DNA of 14,923 nt, taken from positions 1-14,923 of the forward strand of contig SLHB01000187.1 of assembly GCA_007136375.1 (NCBI GenBank), given 5' to 3'. Positions 6,771-13,785 of the stretch are shown in pieces. The notes beneath the pieces are model-generated. The model was not told the DNA's origin. It worked only from the letters and a program-made list of their open reading frames with translations, and searched no databases. The stretch's first letter is position 1; every line of letters starts with the position of its first letter. The position numbers and the translations under genes were made by a program. The stretch is from Candidatus Hydrogenedentota bacterium (GTDB lineage: Bacteria; Hydrogenedentota; Hydrogenedentia; Hydrogenedentales; SLHB01).

Positions 6771-8323
6771 CGCAGAGCGGCGGCGGCCATGTCCGACGCG
6801 CGGACCATGGGGGCGAGGTACGGGGCGGCGCGGTAGTAGGCGTTGGCCGCGGCCTGGCCGAAATGGCTGGAAAGCAGCCCGTTATCACGGAGTTCGCGGA
6901 GTTTTTCGAGCATTTCCGGGTCGTTCTTGAAAGCTTCTCCGGCCGGACACGATGGGCCTCCGGGATCGTCCGGCACGCCGTCTTCGCTGGTCAGGTACAC
7001 CTTGATCTCCTCGTAGAAGTGGCGAAAGGAGGCAAAGCGGTCCCAATTGTTGTTGCTGTCGCACGAGTGGACCGGCCCGTTGCTCAGCAGGCCCATGAGC
7101 TTGTATTCGCCGTCATCGTAGAAGAGGCCTGATCCTGAAGCGCCGCCTTCCGTGACGCCCTCGGTGTATCCCACGCGGATCTGATTGCGGTAGTCGGCCG
7201 AAAAGCCGCCCAGAGAGGCCCGTTGATTGATGGCGGTCACCGTGCCGTAGCTGATGCGCATGTGGCTGCCGCTGCTGTGGTGGAGGTTGAACACGGCCTC
7301 GCCAATGGTGGGCGTCCGCGTGTCCCAACCCGCGTAGGTCCGTCCATGGGTTCCCACGGGCACGTTGTCGAGGAGCATCAGGCTCGCGTCCAGAGTGGCG
7401 CTTGAGCTCAAGAGGCGGCTGCCCCGGCTGCGAGGCAGGCTGCTCAGGCTCGGGGCGCGGTCGCTGCCGCAACTGCCCGCCCGGTAGTCCCATATGACCT
7501 CCGTGGACCGGGCTTGCGCCGCCGAGCCGACACAATGGTTCGCCGTCAAGAACAAGGGGTCGAAACCCGGAGAATTCGGGTTGTTGACGAGGGCGCCCGA
7601 GCACAGGCCGGTGCGGCCGTCGGAGGAGATCACGACGCGGCCTACGGCCGAGGCCAGGTCCTCCACGCCGGACCGGGTGTCGCAGGCCACATTGACGTGG
7701 CAGTCCAGCACCTTGAAGACGTCCTCGGTCGAGCGGTAGATGTGGGACAGTTCGCGCACCCAGACCAGAGGCGTGTCGGCCGTCTGGGCGCGGACGTACA
7801 GGACGGCCGTGTCCCCTTCCGTCACGGGCAGCCACACTGGGCCCGCGCCGGGCGGCGTCTCCGTGTACGGGCCGAAGGCCCGGGGCTCGTGGGGATCGAT
7901 GAGCCACAGCTCGTTGCCCGGCCCGAGCAGGCTCAGGTCCACTTCGAGGCGCAGCCCCTCGGCGTCCGCGGATTGCACGGCGGCGAGAAAGCCATGCGCG
8001 CCGCCCTGGTCGACGAAATGGTCGTAGAAGAGGTCTTCCGGCGCCAGGTCCACGGGCATATGCTCGCCGATGTACAAGACGCCGGGAACACCGTCTGGCG
8101 GCGCCGTTTTCAGCAAATCATTGACGCCTTCGAAGTCACGGAACACCCGGGTCTCGCGCCAATGGGCCAGGATTTGGCGCAGGACGGTCTGCGGTATGGG
8201 GTGCAGCTCGGCTTCGTATGCGCTCTTGGCCAGGGGCGGGCGGTAGGCGGATTCCGCCGAAGGAGCGCCGGCGAAGGCCAAGGCCGGCGCGGCCAGGAGG
8301 AGAATCAACAGCCGGATCAGCAT
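6716..8323 (-). CDS. Secreted trypsin-like serine protease (lysyl endopeptidase-like) with degenerate CFI-box tail
   Basis: A 535-residue exported peptidase. The signal peptide is MLIRLLILLLAAPALAFAGA. The propeptide-like region (about 20-200) contains a beta-rich module (ELWLIDPHEPRAFGPYTE, TAVLYVRAQ) as in Achromobacter-type lysyl endopeptidases. The catalytic domain (about 205-445) carries His263 (FLTANHCV), Asp312 (LDASLMLL) and Ser396 (TEGGASGSGLF), with a Cys241-Cys264 disulfide around the His as in family S1. The tail 469-505 (LEKLRELRDNGLLSSHFGQ, then ANAYYRAAPYLAPMV) matches the spacing of the CFI-box C-terminal module, in which 'LRxFRDxxLL...GRxxVxxYYxxSPxxA' follows a CFIATAAYG-like box. 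The cysteine box itself is absent; only SCPAGEAF is found in that place. The last 17 residues are encoded by the dispersed repeat. The start ATG at 8323 has GAGGAG 11 nt upstream. Likely periplasmic or extracellular proteolysis; Lys specificity is not provable here. Confidence 0.9.
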   Translation of the reverse strand: MLIRLLILLLAAPALAFAGAPSAESAYRPPLAKSAYEAELHPIPQTVLRQILAHWRETRVFRDFEGVNDLLKTAPPDGVPGVLYIGEHMPVDLAPEDLFYDHFVDQGGAHGFLAAVQSADAEGLRLEVDLSLLGPGNELWLIDPHEPRAFGPYTETPPGAGPVWLPVTEGDTAVLYVRAQTADTPLVWVRELSHIYRSTEDVFKVLDCHVNVACDTRSGVEDLASAVGRVVISSDGRTGLCSGALVNNPNSPGFDPLFLTANHCVGSAAQARSTEVIWDYRAGSCGSDRAPSLSSLPRSRGSRLLSSSATLDASLMLLDNVPVGTHGRTYAGWDTRTPTIGEAVFNLHHSSGSHMRISYGTVTAINQRASLGGFSADYRNQIRVGYTEGVTEGGASGSGLFYDDGEYKLMGLLSNGPVHSCDSNNNWDRFASFRHFYEEIKVYLTSEDGVPDDPGGPSCPAGEAFKNDPEMLEKLRELRDNGLLSSHFGQAAANAYYRAAPYLAPMVRASDMAAAALRGALRAAASASSPLLPAG

Positions 8324-8592
8324 GAAAAACGGGGCTCCTCTGCTGTGACGAGGGGACGCGCGGGGCGCGCCTATGGGGTTAGGACGCCGCCGCCGCGCTT
8401 GTATTCAAGGGCCGCGCCCAGACGGGCCGTGCGCTTTACCGATTAGTGTACCTCATAAAACTCCCAGGCGCCGCGCTGTGTTCCGCGTTGGCCGCCGCAC
8501 CGCCGCCGTGGAGTTGCGCCGGAGCGGTCCGCGCGGTAAGGTGACGGCCGTCGGCGCAAAGCACGCCGGGACAACCGGGGAATGGAGCAACC
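8324..8592. other. Divergent intergenic region
   Basis: 269 nt between the divergent protease and isomerase genes, presumably holding promoters for both. I see TACACT on the minus strand near 8449 and an A/T-richer patch (8440-8462), but no -35/-10 pair with good spacing. A short palindrome CTTG-TATT-CAAG lies at 8399-8410. Confidence 0.35.
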
Positions 8593-9417
8593 ATGGCCAA
8601 AGCGATAACCGATCTGTCGAAACTCTGCGTTCACACCATCACGACGAAGCCTTGGAGCCTCGCGGAGGCGCTGGAGCACTATGCCAGCGCCGGCGTGGCG
8701 GGCGTCACGGTGTGGCGCAACCACGTGGAGCCCATCGGGGCGGCGGAAGCCGCGAAACGGCTTGCGGACAGCGGCCTTGCCGTGGTGAGCCTGTGCCGGG
8801 GCGGATTCTTCCCCGCCGAGACGAAGGCCCAACGCGAGGCCAACATCGCGGACAACCTTGAAGTGATCGATATCGCCGCCGCCATTGGCGCGCCCCTCGT
8901 CGTGCTCGTGCCGGGCGCCGTGCCAGGCATGCCCCTGGAGGCCGGCCGCGCTCAGATCGCCGCTGGCATTGAAGCTGTCCTGCCCCACGCGGAAGCGACG
9001 GGGATAAAACTCGCCATTGAGCCGCTCCATCCCATGTACGCCGACGATCGGTCCGCCGTGATTACGCTGAAACAAGCGAACGACATGGCCGCCGCCATCG
9101 GCCATCCCAACCTAGGCGTGACGGTAGACGTGTACCACGTTTGGTGGGATCCGGACTTGGAGCGGGAGATTCGCCGCTGCGGGCCCCGCCTGTTGTCCTA
9201 TCACATCTGCGACTGGCGCACGCCGACGCGCGGCCTCGTCACGGACCGGGGTCTCATGGGCGAGGGCTGCATCGCCCTGCGCCAAATCCGCGGTTGGCTG
9301 GAGGAGGCGGGATTCGACGGCTATCATGAGGTGGAGATCTTCTCCGACGCCTATTGGAGCGGCGATCAAGCCGCGTTTCTCGGCCAAATTGTTGAGGCTT
9401 ACCGGCGCCACGCATGA
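8593..9417 (+). CDS. Sugar phosphate isomerase/epimerase-like TIM-barrel protein
   Basis: A 274-residue cytoplasmic protein of the xylose-isomerase-like / AP endonuclease 2 superfamily, related to hydroxypyruvate isomerase, IolE/IolI and tagatose epimerases. Metal-ligand motifs appear in family order: Glu143 in KLAIEPLHPM, Asp179 with His182 in GVTVDVYHVWWD, the YHICDW strand (His204, Asp207) and Glu248 in YHEVEIFSD. This implies a divalent-metal-dependent isomerase or epimerase acting on a small sugar or polyol derivative; the substrate is not readable from sequence. The ATG at 8593 follows GGAG at a 6-nt spacing. It is the first gene of a probable three-gene operon (gaps of 28 and 30 nt to the next two), whose products do not form an obvious pathway. 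Confidence 0.88.
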   Translation: MAKAITDLSKLCVHTITTKPWSLAEALEHYASAGVAGVTVWRNHVEPIGAAEAAKRLADSGLAVVSLCRGGFFPAETKAQREANIADNLEVIDIAAAIGAPLVVLVPGAVPGMPLEAGRAQIAAGIEAVLPHAEATGIKLAIEPLHPMYADDRSAVITLKQANDMAAAIGHPNLGVTVDVYHVWWDPDLEREIRRCGPRLLSYHICDWRTPTRGLVTDRGLMGEGCIALRQIRGWLEEAGFDGYHEVEIFSDAYWSGDQAAFLGQIVEAYRRHA

Positions 9418-9445
9418 GCCGACCCGGGCGCCAGGAAAGGAATGG

Positions 9446-9934
9446 ATGCCGATGACCAGCGGACTTGGCCCCGGGCGCGTCGCCGGAATCGCCGTTCGTT
9501 CGGCCAAGAAGGGACCCATGCGGGAGCTGTCGCGAGCGACGGCCAAGGCCAATGGCGGCCTTGTCGAGGACATCCGCGTGTCGCCGCGACGGGGACTCAC
9601 GCTGCTATCCCTAGAACAGTGGCGGGAAACGCTCGCCGAACTGAACACCGAGCTGCCATGGCACACCCGCCGCGCCAACCTGCTGATTGAGGGGTTGTGG
9701 CTGCCCGATTGCATCGGACGCCGCCTCGCCGTGGGCGAAGTGTGGCTGGACATCCTCGGCGAGACAAAGCCCTGCGAGCTCATGAACGAATACCACCCCG
9801 GCTTGGAGCAGGCCTTGCGGCCCGGTGTCCGGGCGGGCGTGCACGGCCGGGTCGTGCGCGGCGGCGAAATCGCCGTGGGCGCCTCCGTGGAGGCGGCGCC
9901 CGAGGAGCCCCTCGAAGACGGGCGCGGCCGGTAA
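9446..9934 (+). CDS. MOSC domain-containing protein
   Basis: A 162-residue single-domain protein of the MOSC (molybdenum cofactor sulfurase C-terminal) superfamily. Recognisable parts are the N-terminal VAGIAVRSAKKGPMREL strand-loop, the RRANLLIEGLWLP strand (the family's 'R-R-N-x-x-V' position), the conserved cysteine in GETKPCELM (Cys110) and the closing RAGVHGRVVRGGEIAVGASV strand pair. MOSC proteins bind sulfur carried on this cysteine and act in Moco sulfuration or N-hydroxylated substrate reduction; small stand-alone members are mostly uncharacterised. Two ATGs compete: 9446 (AGGA 8 nt upstream) and 9452; I take 9446. No molybdenum cofactor gene is in this window. Confidence 0.88.
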   Translation: MPMTSGLGPGRVAGIAVRSAKKGPMRELSRATAKANGGLVEDIRVSPRRGLTLLSLEQWRETLAELNTELPWHTRRANLLIEGLWLPDCIGRRLAVGEVWLDILGETKPCELMNEYHPGLEQALRPGVRAGVHGRVVRGGEIAVGASVEAAPEEPLEDGRGR

Positions 9935-9964
9935 GAACCGTACCGAACCACGGAAGGACGAGCT

Positions 9965-11470
9965 ATGACGGAAGATTTGCTGGGGCAGTTGCGCGAACGG
10001 CTTGGCGAATACGTAGACCTGCGCCACGCGGGCGCCCTCCTGCATTGGGATCAGGAGGTGTTCATGCCGCCCAAGGGCGCGGAGGCCCGGGGCCGGCAAC
10101 TGGCCACCCTGTCGGGGCTGGCGCACCGCTTCTTCACCGCGCCGGAAACGGGAGACCTGCTCAAGGCCCTGGAAGACCGCCGGGACAGCCTCGACCCGGA
10201 CGCGGCCAAGCTGGTCGAGGTCGCCAGCTACGACTATGACCGCGCGACCCGCTTGCCCGAGGCCTTTGTCCGCGAATTCGCCGAAGAGCAGAGCAAGGCG
10301 TATCACGTTTGGGTTAAGGCGCGAAAAGAATCGGATTTCCGCCAGTTCGAGCCGAATTTGGCCCGAATCGTCGAGCTCAACCGGCGAAAAGCGGACTACA
10401 TGGGCTACGAAGGGACGCCTTACAACGCGCTGTTGGAAGACTACGAGCGCGGCGTCACCGCCGAGACGATAGCGCCCATCTTCGAGACCCTCGCCCGGGA
10501 GCAGCGGGACCTTGTCCAGCGCATCACGAACGCGTCTCAACGGCCTCGGGCCCCGTGGCTCAAGCGCGATTGGAGCGAAGACGCACAGTGGGCCTTCAGC
10601 ATCCGGATTCTCGAAGACATCGGCTACGACATGGAGGCGGGACGCCAAGACCGTTCCGTCCATCCGTTCACCACGGCTTTCGACGTAAACGACGTCCGTG
10701 TAACCACCCGCCTCGCCAAGGACGACCCGTTCTCCGGCCTCATGGGGTCGCTTCACGAGGGCGGTCACGCCCTCTACGAACAAGGCTACAGCGCCAAGGA
10801 CTGGCGCACCCCCTTGGCCGGTCCCGTTTCGCTAGGCATCCACGAGTCCCAGTCCCGCATGTGGGAGAACTGTGTCGGCCGGAGCCTGCCTTTTTGGGAG
10901 CGCTACGCGCCCGTCATGCGCGAGTACTTCCCGGAAGCGCTCGAAGGCGTGGGGGCGGAACAGATCTACGCCGCCGTCAACACTGTGGAGCCATCCCTTA
11001 TCCGCGTGGAAGCCGACGAATGCACTTACAATCTCCACATCATTCTCCGCTTCGAGATCGAGCGCGCGCTCATTGAGGGCGAACTCGCCGTAGCCGATGT
11101 GCCCGCCGCGTGGAACGGGAAGGTGAGCGACTTTCTCGGGCTGGAGACGCCGGACGACGCCCGGGGGTGCCTGCAAGACATTCACTGGTCCCACGGAGCG
11201 ATGGGCTACTTCCCCACCTACGCCCTTGGCAACCTCTACGCCGCGCAGATTCTGGAGCGGATCTTGGAGGAGTTGCCCGGCCTGTGGGACCACGTCCGCG
11301 CTGGCGAGTTCCAACCCCTGCTGCAGTGGCTCCGCGCCCGCATCCACCAGCAGGGACGCCGCTACACCGCGGCGGAGATGATCGCGGAAGTCACTGGCAA
11401 ACCGCCGGAAAGCGGCCCCTTCCTGCGCTATCTCGCGGAGAAGTACACTCCCCTGTACGGCCTTCGGTAA
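9965..11470 (+). CDS. Carboxypeptidase Taq (M32 family metallopeptidase)
   Basis: A 501-residue cytoplasmic zinc carboxypeptidase, the typical M32 length. The zinc site is clear: HEGGH at His264-His268 (SLHEGGHALYEQGY) with the general base Glu265, and the third ligand Glu294 in IHESQSRMWEN. Other family blocks are present: HWDQEVFMPPKG near the N-terminus, FDVNDVRVTTRL before the active site, YNLHIILRFEIERALIEGEL and DIHWSHGAMGYFPTYALGN towards the C-terminus. M32 enzymes release C-terminal residues from peptides with broad specificity (not after Pro). The ATG at 9965 is preceded by GGAAGGA at good spacing. Last gene of the isomerase-MOSC-M32 run. A GCGGC/GCCGC stem (11471-11485) follows the stop directly but has no T-run. 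Confidence 0.95.
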   Translation: MTEDLLGQLRERLGEYVDLRHAGALLHWDQEVFMPPKGAEARGRQLATLSGLAHRFFTAPETGDLLKALEDRRDSLDPDAAKLVEVASYDYDRATRLPEAFVREFAEEQSKAYHVWVKARKESDFRQFEPNLARIVELNRRKADYMGYEGTPYNALLEDYERGVTAETIAPIFETLAREQRDLVQRITNASQRPRAPWLKRDWSEDAQWAFSIRILEDIGYDMEAGRQDRSVHPFTTAFDVNDVRVTTRLAKDDPFSGLMGSLHEGGHALYEQGYSAKDWRTPLAGPVSLGIHESQSRMWENCVGRSLPFWERYAPVMREYFPEALEGVGAEQIYAAVNTVEPSLIRVEADECTYNLHIILRFEIERALIEGELAVADVPAAWNGKVSDFLGLETPDDARGCLQDIHWSHGAMGYFPTYALGNLYAAQILERILEELPGLWDHVRAGEFQPLLQWLRARIHQQGRRYTAAEMIAEVTGKPPESGPFLRYLAEKYTPLYGLR

Positions 11471-11552
11471 GCGGCATTTCGCCGCCGCCAAAAAGGTGAA
11501 TCCGCGACGCTTTACAGAGGCTGATGCATTATTCGCTTTTGCGTGCGAAATA

Positions 11553-11561
11553 TGGTAGACT
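11553..11561 (+). promoter_or_regulatory. Extended -10 promoter in front of the intergenic hairpin
   Basis: TGGTAGACT gives TG-N plus a 4/6 -10 hexamer; a poor -35 (TTCGCT, 11532-11537) lies at 18-nt spacing. A start near 11568 would fall just 4 nt before the strong hairpin at 11572, which is why I consider it more than chance. Confidence 0.35.
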
Positions 11562-11571
11562 ACAGATCGCG

Positions 11572-11690
11572 AACGGCCTTGGGCGATGTCCGGGGCGGGC
11601 CGGAACATCCCCAAGGCCGTTGCGCCGCTTAGGGGGCGGGAGGGCTAAGAGAGACGGCCGATGAGGCCGTGTAGAGCCAAGTGGCTAGAG
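11572..11690 (+). ncRNA. Candidate structured small RNA between convergent genes
   Basis: The region starts with a 50-nt hairpin (11572-11621). AACGGCCTTGGG pairs with CCCAAGGCCGTT (12 bp), then GATGT/ACATC and CCGG/CCGG, separated by single bulged bases, closed by a GGCGGG loop. A second element follows: ACGGCC-GATGA-GGCCGT (11654-11670), enclosed by GGCT/AGCC (11644-11647 and 11674-11677), then a small GCC-AAGT-GGC stem (11675-11685). No protein frame is credible here. I recognise no known family (no SRP, 6S, tmRNA or RNase P signature). If transcribed from the promoter at 11553 it would run antisense towards the repeat-protein gene. Because the stem is symmetric, it could instead act as a barrier between two convergent units. 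Confidence 0.3.
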
Positions 11691-11703
11691 CTGGAAGTCC
11701 GGT

Positions 11704-12351
11704 TTATTCCGTGCGGCCGGACGAACGGCGGCCTTCCCGCCCCTCGCCACTGCGTTCCTGCCAGCGGCCACGGGTTTCACTGGGATTGCCGCCCCGTTCT
11801 TCAAGGCGCTGTTCCCGCTGCTGGCGGCGCTCGGCCATCTCTTGGCGAAGCGCTTCGACGCTCACGCCGCGCCGTTCGGCCAAGGCTTCAAGGCGCTGCT
11901 CCATGGCTTCGGGGCTCGGCGGATTGCCGGCGCGGGGATTGCTTTCGCCGCGCCCAGCGCGTGCGCCGCGCCGCTCTGCCATCTCTTCACGGAGTTCTTC
12001 GACGGTCACGCCCCGTTCTTCGGCCAGGGCTTCAAGGCGCCGCTCCATGGCTTCGGGACTGGGGGGATTGCCAGGGCGAGGGTTGCCTTCACCTTCGCCG
12101 CGTTGCCGGACGCCCGGACCGCCGCGCCCAGCGCGTTCACCGCGCCGTTCGGCCATCTCTTCGCGAAGCTCTTCGACGGACACGCCGCGCTCTTCGGCGA
12201 TGCGCTCAAGGCGCTCTTCCATGCGCTGGCGCCGGTCCTCGCGCTCTTCCTGGGCGCCAGCCGTCCAAGCAAAGCCCACGGCCATCGCCAATCCCGCGCA
12301 CAGCGCGCGCAATACAGTCTGTTTCATCGGTACGGTTACTCCCTCGTTCAC
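11704..12351 (-). CDS. Secreted protein with three helical 'RGVSVEEL' repeats
   Basis: A 215-residue, charge-rich exported protein of unknown function. A signal peptide (MKQTVLRALCAGLAMAVGFAWTAGAQ, after an 8-residue lead) is followed by three tandem units of 58, 48 and 43 residues. Each starts M-E-x-R-L-E, continues (A/I)EERGV(S/T)VEELREEMAERRG and, in the first two, ends GNPPSPEA. The tail is Arg/Gly/Glu-rich. The core resembles the short 'LGVSVEEL'-type helical motif of small secreted proteins, but I cannot name a family. The GTG at 12351 forms a GTGA overlap with the stop of the Spy-like gene and has TAGGAAA 5 nt upstream, so I take it as the start; an ATG at 12327 with a plain signal peptide is the alternative. 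Translational coupling and operon membership imply a joint role with the Spy-like protein in the envelope. Confidence 0.8.
   Translation of the reverse strand: MNEGVTVPMKQTVLRALCAGLAMAVGFAWTAGAQEEREDRRQRMEERLERIAEERGVSVEELREEMAERRGERAGRGGPGVRQRGEGEGNPRPGNPPSPEAMERRLEALAEERGVTVEELREEMAERRGARAGRGESNPRAGNPPSPEAMEQRLEALAERRGVSVEALRQEMAERRQQREQRLEERGGNPSETRGRWQERSGEGREGRRSSGRTE
11776..12222 (-). repeat. Three in-gene tandem repeats (about 130-174 bp)
   Basis: Units at 12222-12049, 12048-11905 and 11904-11776 encode the three helical modules of the secreted repeat protein. The nucleotide copies remain close (the segment coding for PSPEAME-RLEALAE recurs nearly unchanged), pointing to recent duplication or homogenisation. 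Unit length varies through a Gly/Arg-rich linker. Confidence 0.8.
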
Positions 12352-13088
12352 TGTCGTTTCCTACCCAGCGCGCAATCGGCCAACAAAGCCGCCAGCGCTT
12401 GGGTTTCACACCGGTTAAGGTCCGTTTCCAGAACCATGTTGTTCTCACTGTCGAGGTAGGCCAACGTCATCGGGTCAAGCCAAGCGTTCTCCTCGCCGCC
12501 CTCGTTGCTAGAGCGATTCTCCCGTTCGTAGGCGTCGCCGCCGCGGGACTCGTCGCGGCGTCCGTCGCCACTATCCCTCTCGCGTTCGCGCCAGCTTTCC
12601 CGGGCCCGGTGGATGAGCCGGCGCATGTCCGCGTCGAAATCCTGCATAAACACATACAAGCGGGCTTGCTGCAAGGATGTCAGGTCCTCGCCCACGGCCT
12701 TGAAAGTCTCATGGCGGTGGTTCGCTATCGCCTTCTCTTGCTCAATGACGGCTTCCAAACGCTCCTCTATTTCGCCCTCGTCCGGGTCCTCCTCCCGAAG
12801 GTTCTCGCGGAGGGACCTCACCAAGTCTTGGTGCTCTCGGACCATGGCGTGAAGCTCGCTCCGGTAGTCCTGGAAGCGCTGCACGACCATCACGGTCTCT
12901 TCCTCGGACAGCTCCAGGGCCTTCGCCAGCCGCGCCATCAGCACGGTCTCCACCATTTCCCGGGGGTCTTCCCCACGCCAGGTATCGTCACGATCTTCTC
13001 CGGCGGCGGCGAACCCTGCCGTCAGGCCGGCGGCAATAACAACCGCCGCCATCCCCAGGCGCGTACCGCGCCATGAAATGTAGCTCAT
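12348..13088 (-). CDS. Spy/CpxP-like periplasmic protein with a conserved C-terminal module
   Basis: A 246-residue exported protein. The signal peptide (to about residue 29, GFAAAG) is followed by a helical core (about 41-165) with 'MARLAKALELSEEETVMVV', long amphipathic helices rich in Glu/Arg and 'LTSLQQARLYVFMQDFD', the LTxxQ-like element of the Spy/CpxP/heavy-metal-resistance group. A highly charged linker follows (about 166-201), then a 41-residue end (203-243, WLDPMTLAY ... LLADCALGR) also found at the end of the neighbouring anti-sigma factor. Spy-like proteins are ATP-independent chaperones or stress sensors; here the operon context suggests that it modulates or is induced by the ECF system. 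The ATG at 13088 has AGGGAGA upstream and starts 6 nt after the anti-sigma stop. Its stop overlaps the next GTG start. Confidence 0.82.
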   Translation of the reverse strand: MSYISWRGTRLGMAAVVIAAGLTAGFAAAGEDRDDTWRGEDPREMVETVLMARLAKALELSEEETVMVVQRFQDYRSELHAMVREHQDLVRSLRENLREEDPDEGEIEERLEAVIEQEKAIANHRHETFKAVGEDLTSLQQARLYVFMQDFDADMRRLIHRARESWRERERDSGDGRRDESRGGDAYERENRSSNEGGEENAWLDPMTLAYLDSENNMVLETDLNRCETQALAALLADCALGRKRQ

Positions 13089-13094
13089 TAAGTG

Positions 13095-13742
13095 CTATCT
13101 CCCTTCTGCGTAATCGGCCAGCAGCATGGCGAAAGCGCCGGCTTCGCCGTCCGTCATGTTGGCCAGGAGCAGATCCAGTTCTCTCTCGGTATCATAGGCC
13201 GTCAGCATATCGTCAAGCCACGGCTCTTCTTCCAACAGCAGGACCAGAATGGCCTCCGCGGCCTCCGCGGAGACGCCGCTCTCCAGCGCGTACTCCCATT
13301 CCGGCGCGAATTCCCAATCCTCCTCGTACGCCACCGTTTCCCCGGGCGTCGCTTCGTTTGCGGGATCGGCGGGCGGCGGCGCGGCGATCGGAAGGGAGCC
13401 GTTGGGGTCCTCTCCATTGTCCATGGTGGCCATGAACCCCGCCACCGCGATGAGCGCCGCGGCGGCAACGCCGGTCACGGCCCAATGGGCCCAACGGCCC
13501 GCCAAGAACGGCTCCCGCTTCCGCTCCGCTTCCTCGGCGACGCGCGCCATCACCCGGCCCCGGAATCCAGGCCGCGCCTCCGGGCGCGGCAGCGCGCGCA
13601 ACCCTTGGGACAACGCGCGGAGGGCCGCCGCCTCCCGGGCGCAGTCCGGGCACGCTTCAATGTGCCGCGCTATGCGCTCCGCGTCCTTCGCCTCGCCGTC
13701 GAGAAAGGCGGGGAGTTCATCGAACACGTGACGGTTATTCAT
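13095..13742 (-). CDS. Membrane anti-sigma factor with zinc-finger (zf-HC2-like) domain
   Basis: A 215-residue single-pass regulator. The N-terminal cytoplasmic anti-sigma domain contains LPAFLDGEAKDAERIARHIE and the His27-x3-Cys31-x2-Cys34 zinc motif, which binds and inhibits the cognate ECF sigma factor. One membrane helix lies at about 85-104 (WAVTGVAAAALIAVAGFM). The periplasmic part has a Pro/Ala linker, acidic stretches (EEDWEFAPEWEYALE) and a C-terminal module (175-215, WLDDMLTAY ... LLADYAEGR) shared with the Spy-like protein. The ATG at 13742 is preferred to an upstream TTG at 13757. It lies 43 nt after the sigma gene and 6 nt before the Spy-like gene. Release of sigma by periplasmic sensing or proteolysis is the family norm; no protease for it is in this operon. 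Confidence 0.9.
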   Translation of the reverse strand: MNNRHVFDELPAFLDGEAKDAERIARHIEACPDCAREAAALRALSQGLRALPRPEARPGFRGRVMARVAEEAERKREPFLAGRWAHWAVTGVAAAALIAVAGFMATMDNGEDPNGSLPIAAPPPADPANEATPGETVAYEEDWEFAPEWEYALESGVSAEAAEAILVLLLEEEPWLDDMLTAYDTERELDLLLANMTDGEAGAFAMLLADYAEGR

Positions 13743-13785
13743 CGCTTCGCCATCCAATATTCCGTTCTTGCATTCGCCGTTAAAC

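Noticed and set aside
7514..8446. 310-codon plus-strand frame
   Set aside because: Antisense to the protease, which shows a full catalytic triad and signal peptide; the frame has no recognisable motif.
9112..9951. 279-codon minus-strand frame over the isomerase/MOSC junction
   Set aside because: Ser/Arg/Pro-rich shadow spanning two well-supported genes and their ribosome site.
11471..11485. GCGGC-ATTTC-GCCGC stem as terminator of the M32 gene
   Set aside because: The position is right, directly after the stop, but the 5-bp stem is followed by A-rich and not T-rich sequence on the plus strand, so it does not meet the intrinsic terminator pattern.
11654..11677. Hammerhead-like ribozyme core (CGATGAGGCCG)
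   Set aside because: The string resembles the hammerhead GATGAG element, but the required CTGATGA and GAAA core parts and the flanking helices are not present.
11661..13076. 471-codon plus-strand frame with repeated segments
   Set aside because: A shadow of the Spy-like and repeat-protein genes; its apparent repeats (for example LRRSRRAVRP-like stretches) mirror the true repeats of the minus-strand protein.
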